Assembly: GCF_015553355.1 (NCBI RefSeq)
Contig: NZ_JADNGN010000011.1
Coordinates: 1-57,936 of the forward strand
DNA: 57,936 nt
Direction of reading: 5' to 3'
DNA from: Collinsella aerofaciens
GTDB taxonomy: Bacteria; Actinomycetota; Coriobacteriia; Coriobacteriales; Coriobacteriaceae
Shown piece after piece: positions 26,421-35,131 of this stretch (positions are counted from its first letter, which is position 1; each line of letters begins with the position of its first letter). The notes under the pieces are model-generated. The model saw only the letters and a list, made by a program, of their open reading frames with translations. It was not told the DNA's origin and did not search any database. Both the position numbers and the translations under genes were made by a program.

Positions 26421-29311
26421 CGCCGCCGCTCGTGACGTGCGCGCCACAGTTGCAGATAGTGACCGATCTGCGCCGATTCGATGCGCTGGTAGGAGCTCGT
26501 GGGCAGCGACGTTAAGAACTTCTTTCCGTAGCCCTTCGTCACCAGGCGCGGGTCGGCCAGAATCAGCACGCCGCAATCGGTCGACGAGCGGATAAGGCGG
26601 CCGGCCGCCTGCTTAACCTCGAGCACCGCCTCGGGCAGCGAATAGCGCGCCCAAGCGCGGTCTTCGCGCAGGTTGCGCTCGCACGAGAGCGGGTCCGTGG
26701 GGCTCGAGAACGGCAGCTTGGGAATGATGACGCAACGCAGCGTCTCGCCGCTGGCGTCAAACCCCTCCCAGAAGGCCTTAAGCGCAAAAAGCGACGAGGT
26801 CGGCTCGTTGATAAACCGGTCGCGCAGGCGACGAGGAGATGAGTTGCGCTGCTGGCAGTCGAGCTCCAGACCCGCACGGGCCATCTTGGGCTCAACGCGG
26901 GCGTACAGGTCTTCCATGTCGCGCCGATTGGTGAACAGTGTGAGCACCGATCCGCCCATGGCAAGATGGGCGTCGACCAGCACGCGCTCGAGCGCCGTAA
27001 GATAGCTCTCGCGATCGCGCGGATCGGGGATATCGCCCGCAACGACTACAGCCATGTTCGAATCGAAGTCGTAGCTCGAGTCCAAGTGCAGCGATGAGGA
27101 TGTTGAAGCACCGATGCGATCGAGGCCGACCGCATGGTTAAAGTGTTCAAAGCTTTTGGACACCGTCATAGTCGCCGAGGCAAAGATAGCCGTGTGAACC
27201 TCGGGCAGCCACTCGGTTGCCAAGGCCTCGCCAATGTCGATGCGCTCTGCGGTCATCGACTCTCCGCCGGCACGCAGCCTGCGATTGACCTGCAGCGAAT
27301 ACACGTAGTGTTCATCGGTGCCGTCGATGATGAGTTTGAGGTTCTCGGCCAGCTCGTGCAGGCGACGCGAGATATCACCCAGGTCGACAACAACCTCGGG
27401 CTTGTCGGCGGCGACGGCTTGCACCAGCGCGTCGACTCTCTTGTCTGCCTGTTCCAATGCGTCGATGGCAGTGTAGGCCGACTGTAAGAAATCATGCCAG
27501 TCGTCAGATTCGCGCAACTCGGGGCCAATCCATAGATTGGCATTGTCATAACCCCCACGGGCACGGCGACCGAGCTCGCGAACGCCATCGAACACGTCGG
27601 CGATTGCCATGCTCGCGCGCGCAACCGTCGACGTCGCCTTGGCAGTAAGGCCCAGGTAGAGCGTAGAGCCCTCGGAGGTTGCCAAATCACGGGAAACCTG
27701 GCTTAGCGCGCCGGTGCTCGAGCCACCCAGGCGCTCAAACAGAACGCGTGATTCGTCCGCCGACACCACGCGCGCCCACTGACGGCGCGCCTCGCGCTCG
27801 ATGGAATGGGCCTCGTCGATTACCCAATGACGAATCGGAGGTAAAATCCTGCCCTCGGCCGCGACATTGCGGAACAGCAGGGAATGGTTGGTGACCACCA
27901 CATCGGCATGCGCCGCACGACGGCGAGCGCCGTGGACCAAACATTTATCAGGGAAAAACGGGCAGAGGCGACGAGCACACTCGCGCGAGGCCGTCGTAAA
28001 GTCGGGGCGGTTGACGCTGCGCCACCGAATGCCGAGCGAGTCGAGGTCGCCATCGGCTGATTGGCAGACGTACGCCATAATGACCGCGACCGCCGTGAGC
28101 GTGTCCGCCGGGTCGCGCTTGGTGGTAATCTCGACCTGGCCTCGGCTCATGCGCTCAAGCTTGCGCAGGCACGGATAGTGGTCATAGCCCTTGAGAGCGC
28201 AAAATGACAGACCACCGTCCAGTTGCTCGGCAAGTTTTGGCAGCTCATGGTACATGAGTTGGTCGGCAAGATTGTTCGATTTGGTCGCAATACCAACCGT
28301 GATGTTGTTACGGCGCGCTGCCTCGGCAAAAGGCACCAGATAGGCCATCGATTTGCCGACGCCCGTGCCCGCCTCAATTACACGATGAGTGCCCGCGACC
28401 AGCGCATCGCGGACCTCGAGCGCCATCGCGATCTGCTCATCACGCGGCTCGTAGGTGGGATACATGCGATTGACCAGGCCACCCGGCGCGTAGTCTGCCT
28501 CAATCTCCTCACGACTCGGCATCTTGAGGACCGGCAGTTCTTCGGCGTCCACCCGATCGTCGGCGCGATCGGCCTTGAGAACGTCAGCACGAGCGGCGCT
28601 GAGAGAGAAGATAGAACCAGGGTTCTGCCCCGCCAAGAATGAGAAGATAGGACGATAGGACCAAGGCACGTCCGGATGCATGTCGGCTAGGCGCGCCATG
28701 AGGCCCTGAGGCAAGTCGGTGAGCGCCACGAGCAACACGCGCCATACGCCACACAGGGCGTCGACGTCGGCATTGGCACGGTGTGATACCGAGTCACAGG
28801 CAAACAGATCGGCCATAAAAGACAGCTTGTGCGAGGCCAGGCGCGGAAGCGCGATGCGCGACAGCGCCAGCGAATCGATCCAAATATCGCTCACGTTGAC
28901 GCCGCCTTTGACCGACTCGATAAACGAGCGGTCGAACGTGGCGTTATGTGCGATCACCGGGCAACCACCGACAAAATCAGCGAGAGCAGCGACGGCCTTA
29001 ACGGCCGACGGGGCATCTGCCACATCGGCATTTGTAATGCTCGTGAGCTCGGTAATCTCGGCGGGAATCAGCTGTTTGGGATGCACGAAGGTATCGAAGC
29101 GGTCGACGACCTCGCGGCCCGAAAGGCGGGCCGCCGAGATCTCGATCAGCTCATTGTCCTGCACCGAAAGACCCGTGGTCTCGGTATCGAGGACGATCAC
29201 ATCTTCCTCGATAAGGCCGAAGGACTGTGTTTTGGCGCGCTCGGCAAGCGTGGCATAGGAGTCGATGACAAACTGCGGCGTTCCTGACGAAACCGCGTCC
29301 TCGATTAGCAT
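26417..29311 (-). CDS. DnaQ-like exonuclease fused to a DinG-type helicase
   Basis: 964 residues. Residues about 35-200 form a DEDDh 3'-5' exonuclease (VIVLDTETTGLSVQDNELIE, ending with HRANADVDA). The rest is a superfamily 2 XPD/DinG helicase: Walker A VIEAGTGVGKSMAYLVPF, DEAH box WVIDEAHSIE, and cysteines spaced as in the iron-sulphur domain (YPC, CARRLC, DKC). Fusions of this type occur in Gram-positive bacteria, where the exonuclease and an ATPase share one chain. It overlaps ddl by seven bases at its start and shares four bases with the PafC-like gene. Likely acts in repair or R-loop removal. Confidence 0.92.
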   Translation of the reverse strand: MLIEDAVSSGTPQFVIDSYATLAERAKTQSFGLIEEDVIVLDTETTGLSVQDNELIEISAARLSGREVVDRFDTFVHPKQLIPAEITELTSITNADVADAPSAVKAVAALADFVGGCPVIAHNATFDRSFIESVKGGVNVSDIWIDSLALSRIALPRLASHKLSFMADLFACDSVSHRANADVDALCGVWRVLLVALTDLPQGLMARLADMHPDVPWSYRPIFSFLAGQNPGSIFSLSAARADVLKADRADDRVDAEELPVLKMPSREEIEADYAPGGLVNRMYPTYEPRDEQIAMALEVRDALVAGTHRVIEAGTGVGKSMAYLVPFAEAARRNNITVGIATKSNNLADQLMYHELPKLAEQLDGGLSFCALKGYDHYPCLRKLERMSRGQVEITTKRDPADTLTAVAVIMAYVCQSADGDLDSLGIRWRSVNRPDFTTASRECARRLCPFFPDKCLVHGARRRAAHADVVVTNHSLLFRNVAAEGRILPPIRHWVIDEAHSIEREARRQWARVVSADESRVLFERLGGSSTGALSQVSRDLATSEGSTLYLGLTAKATSTVARASMAIADVFDGVRELGRRARGGYDNANLWIGPELRESDDWHDFLQSAYTAIDALEQADKRVDALVQAVAADKPEVVVDLGDISRRLHELAENLKLIIDGTDEHYVYSLQVNRRLRAGGESMTAERIDIGEALATEWLPEVHTAIFASATMTVSKSFEHFNHAVGLDRIGASTSSSLHLDSSYDFDSNMAVVVAGDIPDPRDRESYLTALERVLVDAHLAMGGSVLTLFTNRRDMEDLYARVEPKMARAGLELDCQQRNSSPRRLRDRFINEPTSSLFALKAFWEGFDASGETLRCVIIPKLPFSSPTDPLSCERNLREDRAWARYSLPEAVLEVKQAAGRLIRSSTDCGVLILADPRLVTKGYGKKFLTSLPTSSYQRIESAQIGHYLQLWRARHERRR

Positions 29312-30270
29312 GCAATGCCCGCTCGACGAAGGCCCATACGGATCAGGCTGTCACAGACCTGCGGGAACGTCATGTCGTCGGTGTGGCGAATCTCATCCGG
29401 ATACAGCGACGTATCGGTCATGCCGGGAATGGTATTGGTCTCGAGGATGACGGGGCCGTCCTCACTCACAATAAAGTCGCTGCGCGAGATACCCAGGCAA
29501 CCGAGGGCCTTGTGAGCAGCGCAGGCAAGCTCCTGAGCGCGAGTGTAATTCTCGGGTGAAATCTGCGCCGGAATGCGATGGATGTCCGTAGGGTCGACAT
29601 ACTTCACGTCCAGATCGTAGAACTCGCAGTCCTTGGGCTTACGAATCTCGACAATCGGCAGAGCGCGCACGTCGTCCTCGCCGTACACGCCGACGGTGAT
29701 CTCAGTACCCTCGATGCACTTCTCGACCAGCACTTTGTCGCCGTACTCAAACGCCTTGGCGATTGCCGCGGGCAGCTCGGAGGGCTCATGGACCAGGGAA
29801 ATGCCATAGCTGGAACCGTTGACGGCCGGCTTCACAAAGCAGCGCTCGCCACAAACCTCGACGATATGATCGATATCGACTTCATCGCCCACCTCGAGCG
29901 CGAGGCCGGGGGCAATGGGGATGCCCGCCTTGGCGTACAAGAGCTTAGAGACCTCCTTGTCGGCACCGCAGGCGCTGGCAAGCACGCCCGAGGCCGTGTA
30001 GGGGATACCCAGGGTCTCCATGGCGCCCTGCATGGCACCATCCTCGCCGCCGGCTCCGTGCATGGCGATAAACGCCACGTCAAAGCCCCCGGTTGCCATG
30101 GTTACCATAAAGTCATCAGCGGCCGTATCGAGCAGCTCCACCGAAGTGTAGCCGGCCTCCTTCAAGGCAACCACGACGTTCTTTCCCGAATTGAGCGAGA
30201 TCTCGCGCTCAGCGGAATGACCGCCCGCCAAGACCGCTACGTGCATGTTCTCTAGGCTTTTACCCGGCAT
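29305..30270 (-). CDS. ddl: D-alanine-D-alanine ligase
   Basis: Makes the D-Ala-D-Ala dipeptide for peptidoglycan. Family motifs: VLAGGHSAEREISLNSG near the start, HGAGGEDGAMQGAMETLGIPYTASG and the ATP-grasp elements VKPAVNGSSYGISLV and EINTIPGMT-like (here ETNTIPGMTDTS). 321 residues, typical. ATG follows AGGAGGAG. Start of the helicase gene overlaps its end, so both share a transcript. The region that selects D-Ala over D-Lac was not examined in detail. Confidence 0.95.
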   Translation of the reverse strand: MPGKSLENMHVAVLAGGHSAEREISLNSGKNVVVALKEAGYTSVELLDTAADDFMVTMATGGFDVAFIAMHGAGGEDGAMQGAMETLGIPYTASGVLASACGADKEVSKLLYAKAGIPIAPGLALEVGDEVDIDHIVEVCGERCFVKPAVNGSSYGISLVHEPSELPAAIAKAFEYGDKVLVEKCIEGTEITVGVYGEDDVRALPIVEIRKPKDCEFYDLDVKYVDPTDIHRIPAQISPENYTRAQELACAAHKALGCLGISRSDFIVSEDGPVILETNTIPGMTDTSLYPDEIRHTDDMTFPQVCDSLIRMGLRRAGIAC

Positions 30271-30355
30271 GGGCAGACTCCTCCTCTATAATTTCTGCAG
30301 CTGATACCATATTGTAGCGATACCCTCTACGTTTCCCCAAAATCGAAAGGCTTCC

Positions 30356-31408
30356 ATGAATCCCAGGACTAAATCTCAGGACATTCGCGACTTGAGCCAA
30401 AACGATATTCGCGAGCTCGTGGCCGAGCTTGGCCAGCCCGCCTTCCGCGCGAAGCAGCTCATCGAATGGGTCTTTGAGAAGAACGTTTGTTCGTTTGACG
30501 ATATGACCAACCTTCCCAAGGCTTTCCGCGAGCAGCTTAAAGAGGCTTTTGCCTTTGACACGCCAACTGAACTCACCAAGCAGGTTTCCAAAGATGGCTC
30601 TCGCAAGTATTTGCTCGAGTACCACGACGGCGTTTCCGTCGAGACCGTCGGCATGCCCCGTCGTAACAAGCTTTCCGTCTGCGTTTCCACCCAGGCAGGC
30701 TGTGGCATGGGCTGTGCCTTTTGCGCTACCGGTCTCAACGGCCTCAAGCGCTCTCTGACCGCTCAAGAGATCGTCGACCAGGTACTTCATGTATCCAACG
30801 ACTTTGGCGAGCGCGCCACGAGCGTTGTCTTCATGGGCCAGGGCGAGCCGTTTGCCAACTACGACGAGGTTCTCAAGGCGCTGCGAATCCTCAACGACCC
30901 CGATGGCATCGGTATCGGCGCTCGTCACCTCACCGTCTCTACCAGCGGCGTTATTCCCGGTATTCGCAAATTTGCCGACATCCCCGAGCAGTTCACGCTT
31001 GCCGTTTCCCTGCATTCCGCCATCCAGTCGACGCGCAATAAGCTCATGCCCGGTGTTAAGAAGTACACGCTGCTTCGCCTTCACGAAGCGCTTCAGCTCT
31101 ACACCGAGAAGACCGGCCGCCGCCCAACCTATGAGTATGCCATGATCGAAGGCGTCAACGATACGAATCCGGAAATGCAGGCGCTCTGCGACTTCTGCGA
31201 GGGAACGCTGTGCCACGTTAACCTCATTCAGCTTAACGACATCGAGGGTAGCCCGCTCAAGCCGTCGCCGATTCATAAGGTTGAGGATCTTCAGCGTCGC
31301 CTTGAGTCCCGTGGCATCGAGACAACGATTCGTAACTCCCGTGGTAACGATATTGACGCCGCTTGCGGACAGCTGAAGCAGCGCTTCAAAGTTCAGAAGA
31401 ACGCATAG
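30356..31408 (+). CDS. rlmN: Dual-specificity 23S rRNA/tRNA adenine-C2 methyltransferase
   Basis: Radical-SAM enzyme that methylates C2 of A2503 in 23S rRNA and A37 of some tRNAs. The cluster motif CGMGCAFCATG is clear, and the second catalytic cysteine lies in DIDAACGQL near the C-terminus. GQGEP-like VFMGQGEPFANYDEV and LAVSLHS are also typical. 350 residues. It runs opposite to ddl, which is 85 bases upstream, and is followed by a strong terminator. Confidence 0.96.
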   Translation: MNPRTKSQDIRDLSQNDIRELVAELGQPAFRAKQLIEWVFEKNVCSFDDMTNLPKAFREQLKEAFAFDTPTELTKQVSKDGSRKYLLEYHDGVSVETVGMPRRNKLSVCVSTQAGCGMGCAFCATGLNGLKRSLTAQEIVDQVLHVSNDFGERATSVVFMGQGEPFANYDEVLKALRILNDPDGIGIGARHLTVSTSGVIPGIRKFADIPEQFTLAVSLHSAIQSTRNKLMPGVKKYTLLRLHEALQLYTEKTGRRPTYEYAMIEGVNDTNPEMQALCDFCEGTLCHVNLIQLNDIEGSPLKPSPIHKVEDLQRRLESRGIETTIRNSRGNDIDAACGQLKQRFKVQKNA

Positions 31409-31446
31409 GGGAGTCGCACCCCAAAACGTTTCATGTTAAACATCGA

Positions 31447-31485
31447 ACGACCCCGGTTGCAGGATATGCAACCGGGGTCGTTTCA
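31447..31485 (+). terminator. rlmN terminator
   Basis: A 14-bp stem (ACGACCCCGGTTGC with GCAACCGGGGTCGT) followed by TTCATTTATT, 38 bases after rlmN. Confidence 0.85.
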
Positions 31486-31536
31486 TTTATTGACCTTAAT
31501 TTTGATTCAGCTGCTACTGGTCCCATTTTTACGGCC

Positions 31537-31576
31537 AAAATAAGGGGTCCTTGTCTCGTGAATCAGACAAGGACCC
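31537..31576 (-). terminator. Terminator of the parAB operon
   Basis: On the minus strand GGGTCCTTGTCT and AGACAAGGACCC pair around an eight-base loop and run into CCTTATTTT. It follows the small gene at 31607. Confidence 0.8.
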
Positions 31577-31606
31577 ATCACAATATGCTAAGTAATTGTT
31601 AGGTAC

Positions 31607-31861
31607 CTAATAGCCTACATTTTCCCATTGGTTGCTGACCCAACCCTGATTAATCTTGGGATTCTTCGTTACCTGAGCAGTACGCATTGCAACATCTTCT
31701 GTCATAACATCCATTTTCTTCTTGGATGTATCGACAATATCTTGCGCACTACGAAGCAAACGACCTCGAAGTTCATCGTCTGTCGCGATCTTATAGCCAG
31801 CAAAGGCACCAGCCGCGACAGTCGTCGCCAATGCAATCGCAGTTAAAATTCTATTCCTCAT
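31607..31861 (-). CDS. Small exported or membrane protein downstream of parB
   Basis: 84 residues: an N-terminal hydrophobic helix (ILTAIALATTVAAGAFAGY) and a polar C-terminal part likely helical. ATG at 31861 follows AAGGAGG and overlaps the last 11 bases of parB, so it belongs to the par operon. I do not recognise a family; the pattern resembles YtxH-like envelope proteins. Confidence 0.7.
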   Translation of the reverse strand: MRNRILTAIALATTVAAGAFAGYKIATDDELRGRLLRSAQDIVDTSKKKMDVMTEDVAMRTAQVTKNPKINQGWVSNQWENVGY

Positions 31862-32756
31862 CTTGGCCTCCTTGATCAAACTGAATCATTTCGCCAAGAA
31901 TACGAGAGAGCTCTTCCTCGTCTTTAAACTCAATCTCAATCTTATTCTTTCCACGCGAGCTCTTCACACGCACGTTGGTATTAAAAACCTGACGAAGCAC
32001 GCGGGCTGCCTTTTTAAAAGACTGAGGGGTTGCAGGCCTCGGCGTCTTAGGTGTCTCTCCGGCAGAAAACAACGGAGCAAGATTTTCTGTCGCTCTTACG
32101 GAAAGGCCCTCTGCAACAACCTTCTCTGCAAGTCGAATTCGAGCATCCTCATAGGGAACTGCAAGAATCGCACGTGCATGACCAGCAGTAAGTTTACCCT
32201 CAAAAATCATCTGCTGAACTACTTCGGGGAGATCGAGAAGACGCAGCGAGTTTGTAATTGCAGAGCGTGACTTGCTTACTGCCTTCGACAATGCCTCCTG
32301 TGTCATACCGCTGGCATCGATGAGCTGTCGATAGCCCTTAGCCTCTTCGACGGGATTCAGATCTGAACGTTGAAGGTTTTCGATAAGAGCAAGAGCCAGC
32401 ATCTCTTCATCATTTACCTCTTTAATGATGACTGGCAATTCTTCAAGGCCAGCAAGCTTTGACGCCTGGTAACGACGCTCACCAGCGATGATCTCATAGC
32501 CGTTTCCATGCTTGCGAACCAAAAGCGGCTGCAAAACGCCATGTTCTTGGATTGACTCGCTCAACTCGCGAAGTTCAGTTTCGTTAAAGTGAATTCGCGG
32601 CTGATTAGGGTTGGGAACGATATCCTCAATAGGTAGTTTTGTTTCAGATGCAGCATTTGAAGCCGATGCAGCCGAACCGCCGGTCTCATACTCGGCCTCT
32701 GAGACCAAAGCATTCAGTCCACGTCCCAATCCGCCACGTTTCTTTACACTAGGCAC
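31851..32756 (-). CDS. parB: Chromosome-partitioning protein ParB
   Basis: 301 residues. The N-terminal CTPase/ParB domain includes NPNQPRIHF and GERRYQASKLAGL; the helix-turn-helix region reads GMTQEALSKAVSKSRSAITNSL and the C-terminus provides the dimerisation segment. It binds parS and, with CTP, slides along DNA. Overlaps parA by eight bases. Three perfect parS sites lie about 830 bases upstream. Confidence 0.96.
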   Translation of the reverse strand: MPSVKKRGGLGRGLNALVSEAEYETGGSAASASNAASETKLPIEDIVPNPNQPRIHFNETELRELSESIQEHGVLQPLLVRKHGNGYEIIAGERRYQASKLAGLEELPVIIKEVNDEEMLALALIENLQRSDLNPVEEAKGYRQLIDASGMTQEALSKAVSKSRSAITNSLRLLDLPEVVQQMIFEGKLTAGHARAILAVPYEDARIRLAEKVVAEGLSVRATENLAPLFSAGETPKTPRPATPQSFKKAARVLRQVFNTNVRVKSSRGKNKIEIEFKDEEELSRILGEMIQFDQGGQDEE

Positions 32757-33549
32757 GCTTGATCACCTCTTTTGCAAGGTTCATATATGCTTTTGCACCC
32801 TTATTTTGAGGTGCATAGGTAATTACTGGTTCTCCAAAAGACGGAGCTTCGGAGATTTTAACCGTACGGGGGATTAGCGTCTTAAACGCCTTATCACCAA
32901 AGTACGATTGAACCTCCTCAACAACCTGATTCGATAGTGAAGTACGCGAGTCATACATGGTCATAAGCACACCATAGGTGTCTAAGCCCTTGTTCAGCCT
33001 TGATTTGACCATCTTCATTGACTCAAGCAGCTTCGTAACACCCTCGAGTGCGTAATATTCGCACTGGATCGGAATCAAAACGCTGTCTGCTGCGGTCAAA
33101 GCGTTGATAGTAAGCAGGCCGAGCGAAGGAGGACAGTCAATGAAAATAAAATCGAACTCGTCCTGAATCGGCTCAAGCAAATCTTTGAGGCGGGTTTCAC
33201 GTGCAATTGCGCTTACGAGCTCAATTTCGGCGCCTGCAAGCTGAATTGTAGCTGGAATTACGAATACCTTTTTGCAATTTGTATCAAGAACAAGTGATTC
33301 TGCCGGCACATCATTCAACAATGCATCATAGATGCAGTGATCAAGGTCTTCTTTTTCAATTCCGAATCCACTGGTGCTGTTTCCCTGCGGATCAAAATCG
33401 ACAATCAGTGTCTTACGACCCTGCTCACCCAGTGCTGCTGCAAGGTTTACAGCCGTCGTTGACTTACCGACGCCGCCTTTTTGATTGATGATTGCAATGA
33501 TACGCGTGTCTTTTGCGCTCTTAGAACGCTTAACGTCGCGAAATCCCAC
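32749..33549 (-). CDS. parA: Chromosome-partitioning ATPase ParA (Soj)
   Basis: 266 residues with a deviant Walker A (KGGVGKSTTAVNLA), Walker A' DFDPQGNSTSG and FIDCPPSLGLLT. It works with ParB to move the origin region. A short basic N-terminal tail precedes the ATPase. The order parB-parA-rsmG toward rpmH is the usual arrangement near the origin. Confidence 0.96.
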   Translation of the reverse strand: MGFRDVKRSKSAKDTRIIAIINQKGGVGKSTTAVNLAAALGEQGRKTLIVDFDPQGNSTSGFGIEKEDLDHCIYDALLNDVPAESLVLDTNCKKVFVIPATIQLAGAEIELVSAIARETRLKDLLEPIQDEFDFIFIDCPPSLGLLTINALTAADSVLIPIQCEYYALEGVTKLLESMKMVKSRLNKGLDTYGVLMTMYDSRTSLSNQVVEEVQSYFGDKAFKTLIPRTVKISEAPSFGEPVITYAPQNKGAKAYMNLAKEVIKRA

Positions 33550-33588
33550 GGTCCCTCCTGGTGTGTATTAAAGCTGTCAAACGGAGGA

Positions 33589-33604
33589 TGTTTCACGTGA
33601 AACA
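33589..33604. promoter_or_regulatory. parS site 1
   Basis: TGTTTCACGTGAAACA, the perfect 16-base palindrome bound by ParB, upstream of parA. Confidence 0.95.
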
Positions 33605-33627
33605 TTCCGAATCGATATCAACCGCCA

Positions 33628-33643
33628 TGTTTCACGTGAAACA
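33628..33643. promoter_or_regulatory. parS site 2
   Basis: A second perfect copy, 39 bases from the first. Confidence 0.95.
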
Positions 33644-33666
33644 CTGCAAGTTGTTAGTATCCATTA

Positions 33667-33682
33667 TGTTTCACGTGAAACA
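33667..33682. promoter_or_regulatory. parS site 3
   Basis: A third perfect copy, again 39 bases on. The even spacing puts the sites close to four helical turns apart. Its right edge touches the rsmG stop region (rsmG ends at 33684). Confidence 0.95.
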
Positions 33683-33683
33683 T

Positions 33684-34421
33684 CTAGGCAAGCGGATTCT
33701 TCTTTGCCACGCCATTTGCACGAGGCAATGAGACAGATGCTGGATGACTCTTCTTAAGAACAATGAACTCCCTGTGACCCAAGCCTTCAGGCAAATCAAT
33801 TGCGTCATTCAGAAGCAAAGTGAAGCCGCAAATCTTAGCTGCTGACATGCCGGAAGCAAGCTCCTCATCCGAAGGATTGCCCTTGGTTATAACAAATAGC
33901 CCTCCATCCTTCAGATACGGAGCCGCATACTCAACAAGAATCGGTAGAGGGGCCAGTGCGCGGGCGGTTACAACAGAGAACTGCTTCTTATGGCTTCGAG
34001 CATATTCTTCAAGACGATCATGAACCGCATGAGCATGTTTCAATCCAAGAGCATGGACAAAGGAATTAACCGCATCAACCTTCTTGCCAACAGAGTCAAT
34101 ATAAGTAGCTTTACGATGCGTGGTTATGGTTAATGGAATACCAGGGAAGCCCGCACCTGTTCCCATATCGAGCAAAGCTCCCTCAGGAGCCTTGTTGATA
34201 TAGGGGAGCAAAACAAGTGAGTCGAGGATATGAAGTACTGCAGCATCTTCTACGTTAAGAATACGGGTGAGATTGGTTGTCTTATTTGTTTCCAGAACCA
34301 AATCCAAATGCTGAATACATTTCCTCAGCTCAACATCAGTTACGCTCAAGGAATACTCTTTGCAATAGGAAGTTAGACGACTCAACATCTCGTCAGCCTG
34401 CTGATCAGTAAGTACTAACAA
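33684..34421 (-). CDS. rsmG: 16S rRNA (guanine527-N7) methyltransferase
   Basis: About 245 residues; SAM-dependent methylation of G527. Motifs: NLTRILNVEDAAVLHILDSL and LLDMGTGAGFPGIPLTI (SAM loop), then VVTARALAPLPILVEYA. The TTG at 34421 has AAGGAG six bases upstream and is taken as start; the frame extends to another TTG at 34469 inside a terminator. AT-richer than the surrounding genes, like parAB. Confidence 0.93.
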   Translation of the reverse strand: MLVLTDQQADEMLSRLTSYCKEYSLSVTDVELRKCIQHLDLVLETNKTTNLTRILNVEDAAVLHILDSLVLLPYINKAPEGALLDMGTGAGFPGIPLTITTHRKATYIDSVGKKVDAVNSFVHALGLKHAHAVHDRLEEYARSHKKQFSVVTARALAPLPILVEYAAPYLKDGGLFVITKGNPSDEELASGMSAAKICGFTLLLNDAIDLPEGLGHREFIVLKKSHPASVSLPRANGVAKKNPLA

Positions 34422-34467
34422 CGAAAGCTCCTTTCTGACAAAAATCAGTGTATCGAGAACTTTTGAC

Positions 34468-34495
34468 AAAAAAAGAGGACGTGGAAACCACGTCC
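34468..34495 (-). terminator. Terminator after jag
   Basis: On the minus strand GGACGTGG-TTT-CCACGTCC is followed by a T-rich run (TCTTTTTTT). It separates jag from rsmG. Confidence 0.85.
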
Positions 34496-34517
34496 CCTTA
34501 GCATAAGCTCGAGAAGA

Positions 34518-35087
34518 TTATCGAGCAACAATCACCACATGGCGATCAGGGTCAGAACCCTCAGAATGAGTATCGACGGCATCATTGCCACGAAGCGCAA
34601 TGTGAACCAGTCGACGCTCGTAGGCATTCATGGGCGGAAGCGAAACACTCTTATGAGTGCGGATGGCACGCTCGGCAGCAGACTGAGCCATGGAAGCAAC
34701 CTTGTCCTGACGGCGACTCTTGTATCCCTCTACGTCCACTACAACCGGATACCTAAAGCCAAGTTTGCGGCTCACCAGCAAAGAGAACATAACCTGAAGG
34801 GCATCAAGGGTGCGACCATGACGGCCAATGAGAACAGCAAGGTCGGGAGCCGTTACATCCAAAATCAGCTCACCCTCGTCGCCCTCATACTCATCGATAG
34901 GAGAGTTGGCGGCATCGAAGTGCGAAAGGATGGAACGCAGGATGGAAATCGCAACATCGGCAATGGTGTCGAGCTCCTCATCGGTCAGCTCTTCACCAGC
35001 CTTGTAGCGCTGTGCAATCTCGGGATAATCGCCCGCGACCTGCGGGGCAACCTCCTCAAGCATATCCTCGATGATCTCTTCAGACAT
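34518..35087 (-). CDS. jag: KH/R3H RNA-binding protein Jag (KhpB)
   Basis: About 189 residues. After an acidic N-terminal part come a KH domain (DLAVLIGRHGRTLDALQVMF) and an R3H domain (AYERRLVHIALRGN). The protein binds RNA and is linked to envelope and division control in Firmicutes. The classical Jag_N domain is replaced by a short acidic segment. The ATG at 35087 has GGAG six bases upstream; an in-frame ATG lies four codons earlier. It follows yidC as usual. Confidence 0.93.
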   Translation of the reverse strand: MSEEIIEDMLEEVAPQVAGDYPEIAQRYKAGEELTDEELDTIADVAISILRSILSHFDAANSPIDEYEGDEGELILDVTAPDLAVLIGRHGRTLDALQVMFSLLVSRKLGFRYPVVVDVEGYKSRRQDKVASMAQSAAERAIRTHKSVSLPPMNAYERRLVHIALRGNDAVDTHSEGSDPDRHVVIVAR

Positions 35088-35131
35088 AACGTACTCCAAA
35101 AGTTAGGTACCTAAATAAGATTGATATCCCA

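Noticed and set aside
31427-31442. CGTTTCATGTTAAACA after rlmN, resembling parS
   Set aside because: Three mismatches and loss of palindrome symmetry; perfect sites are close by, so this is probably chance.
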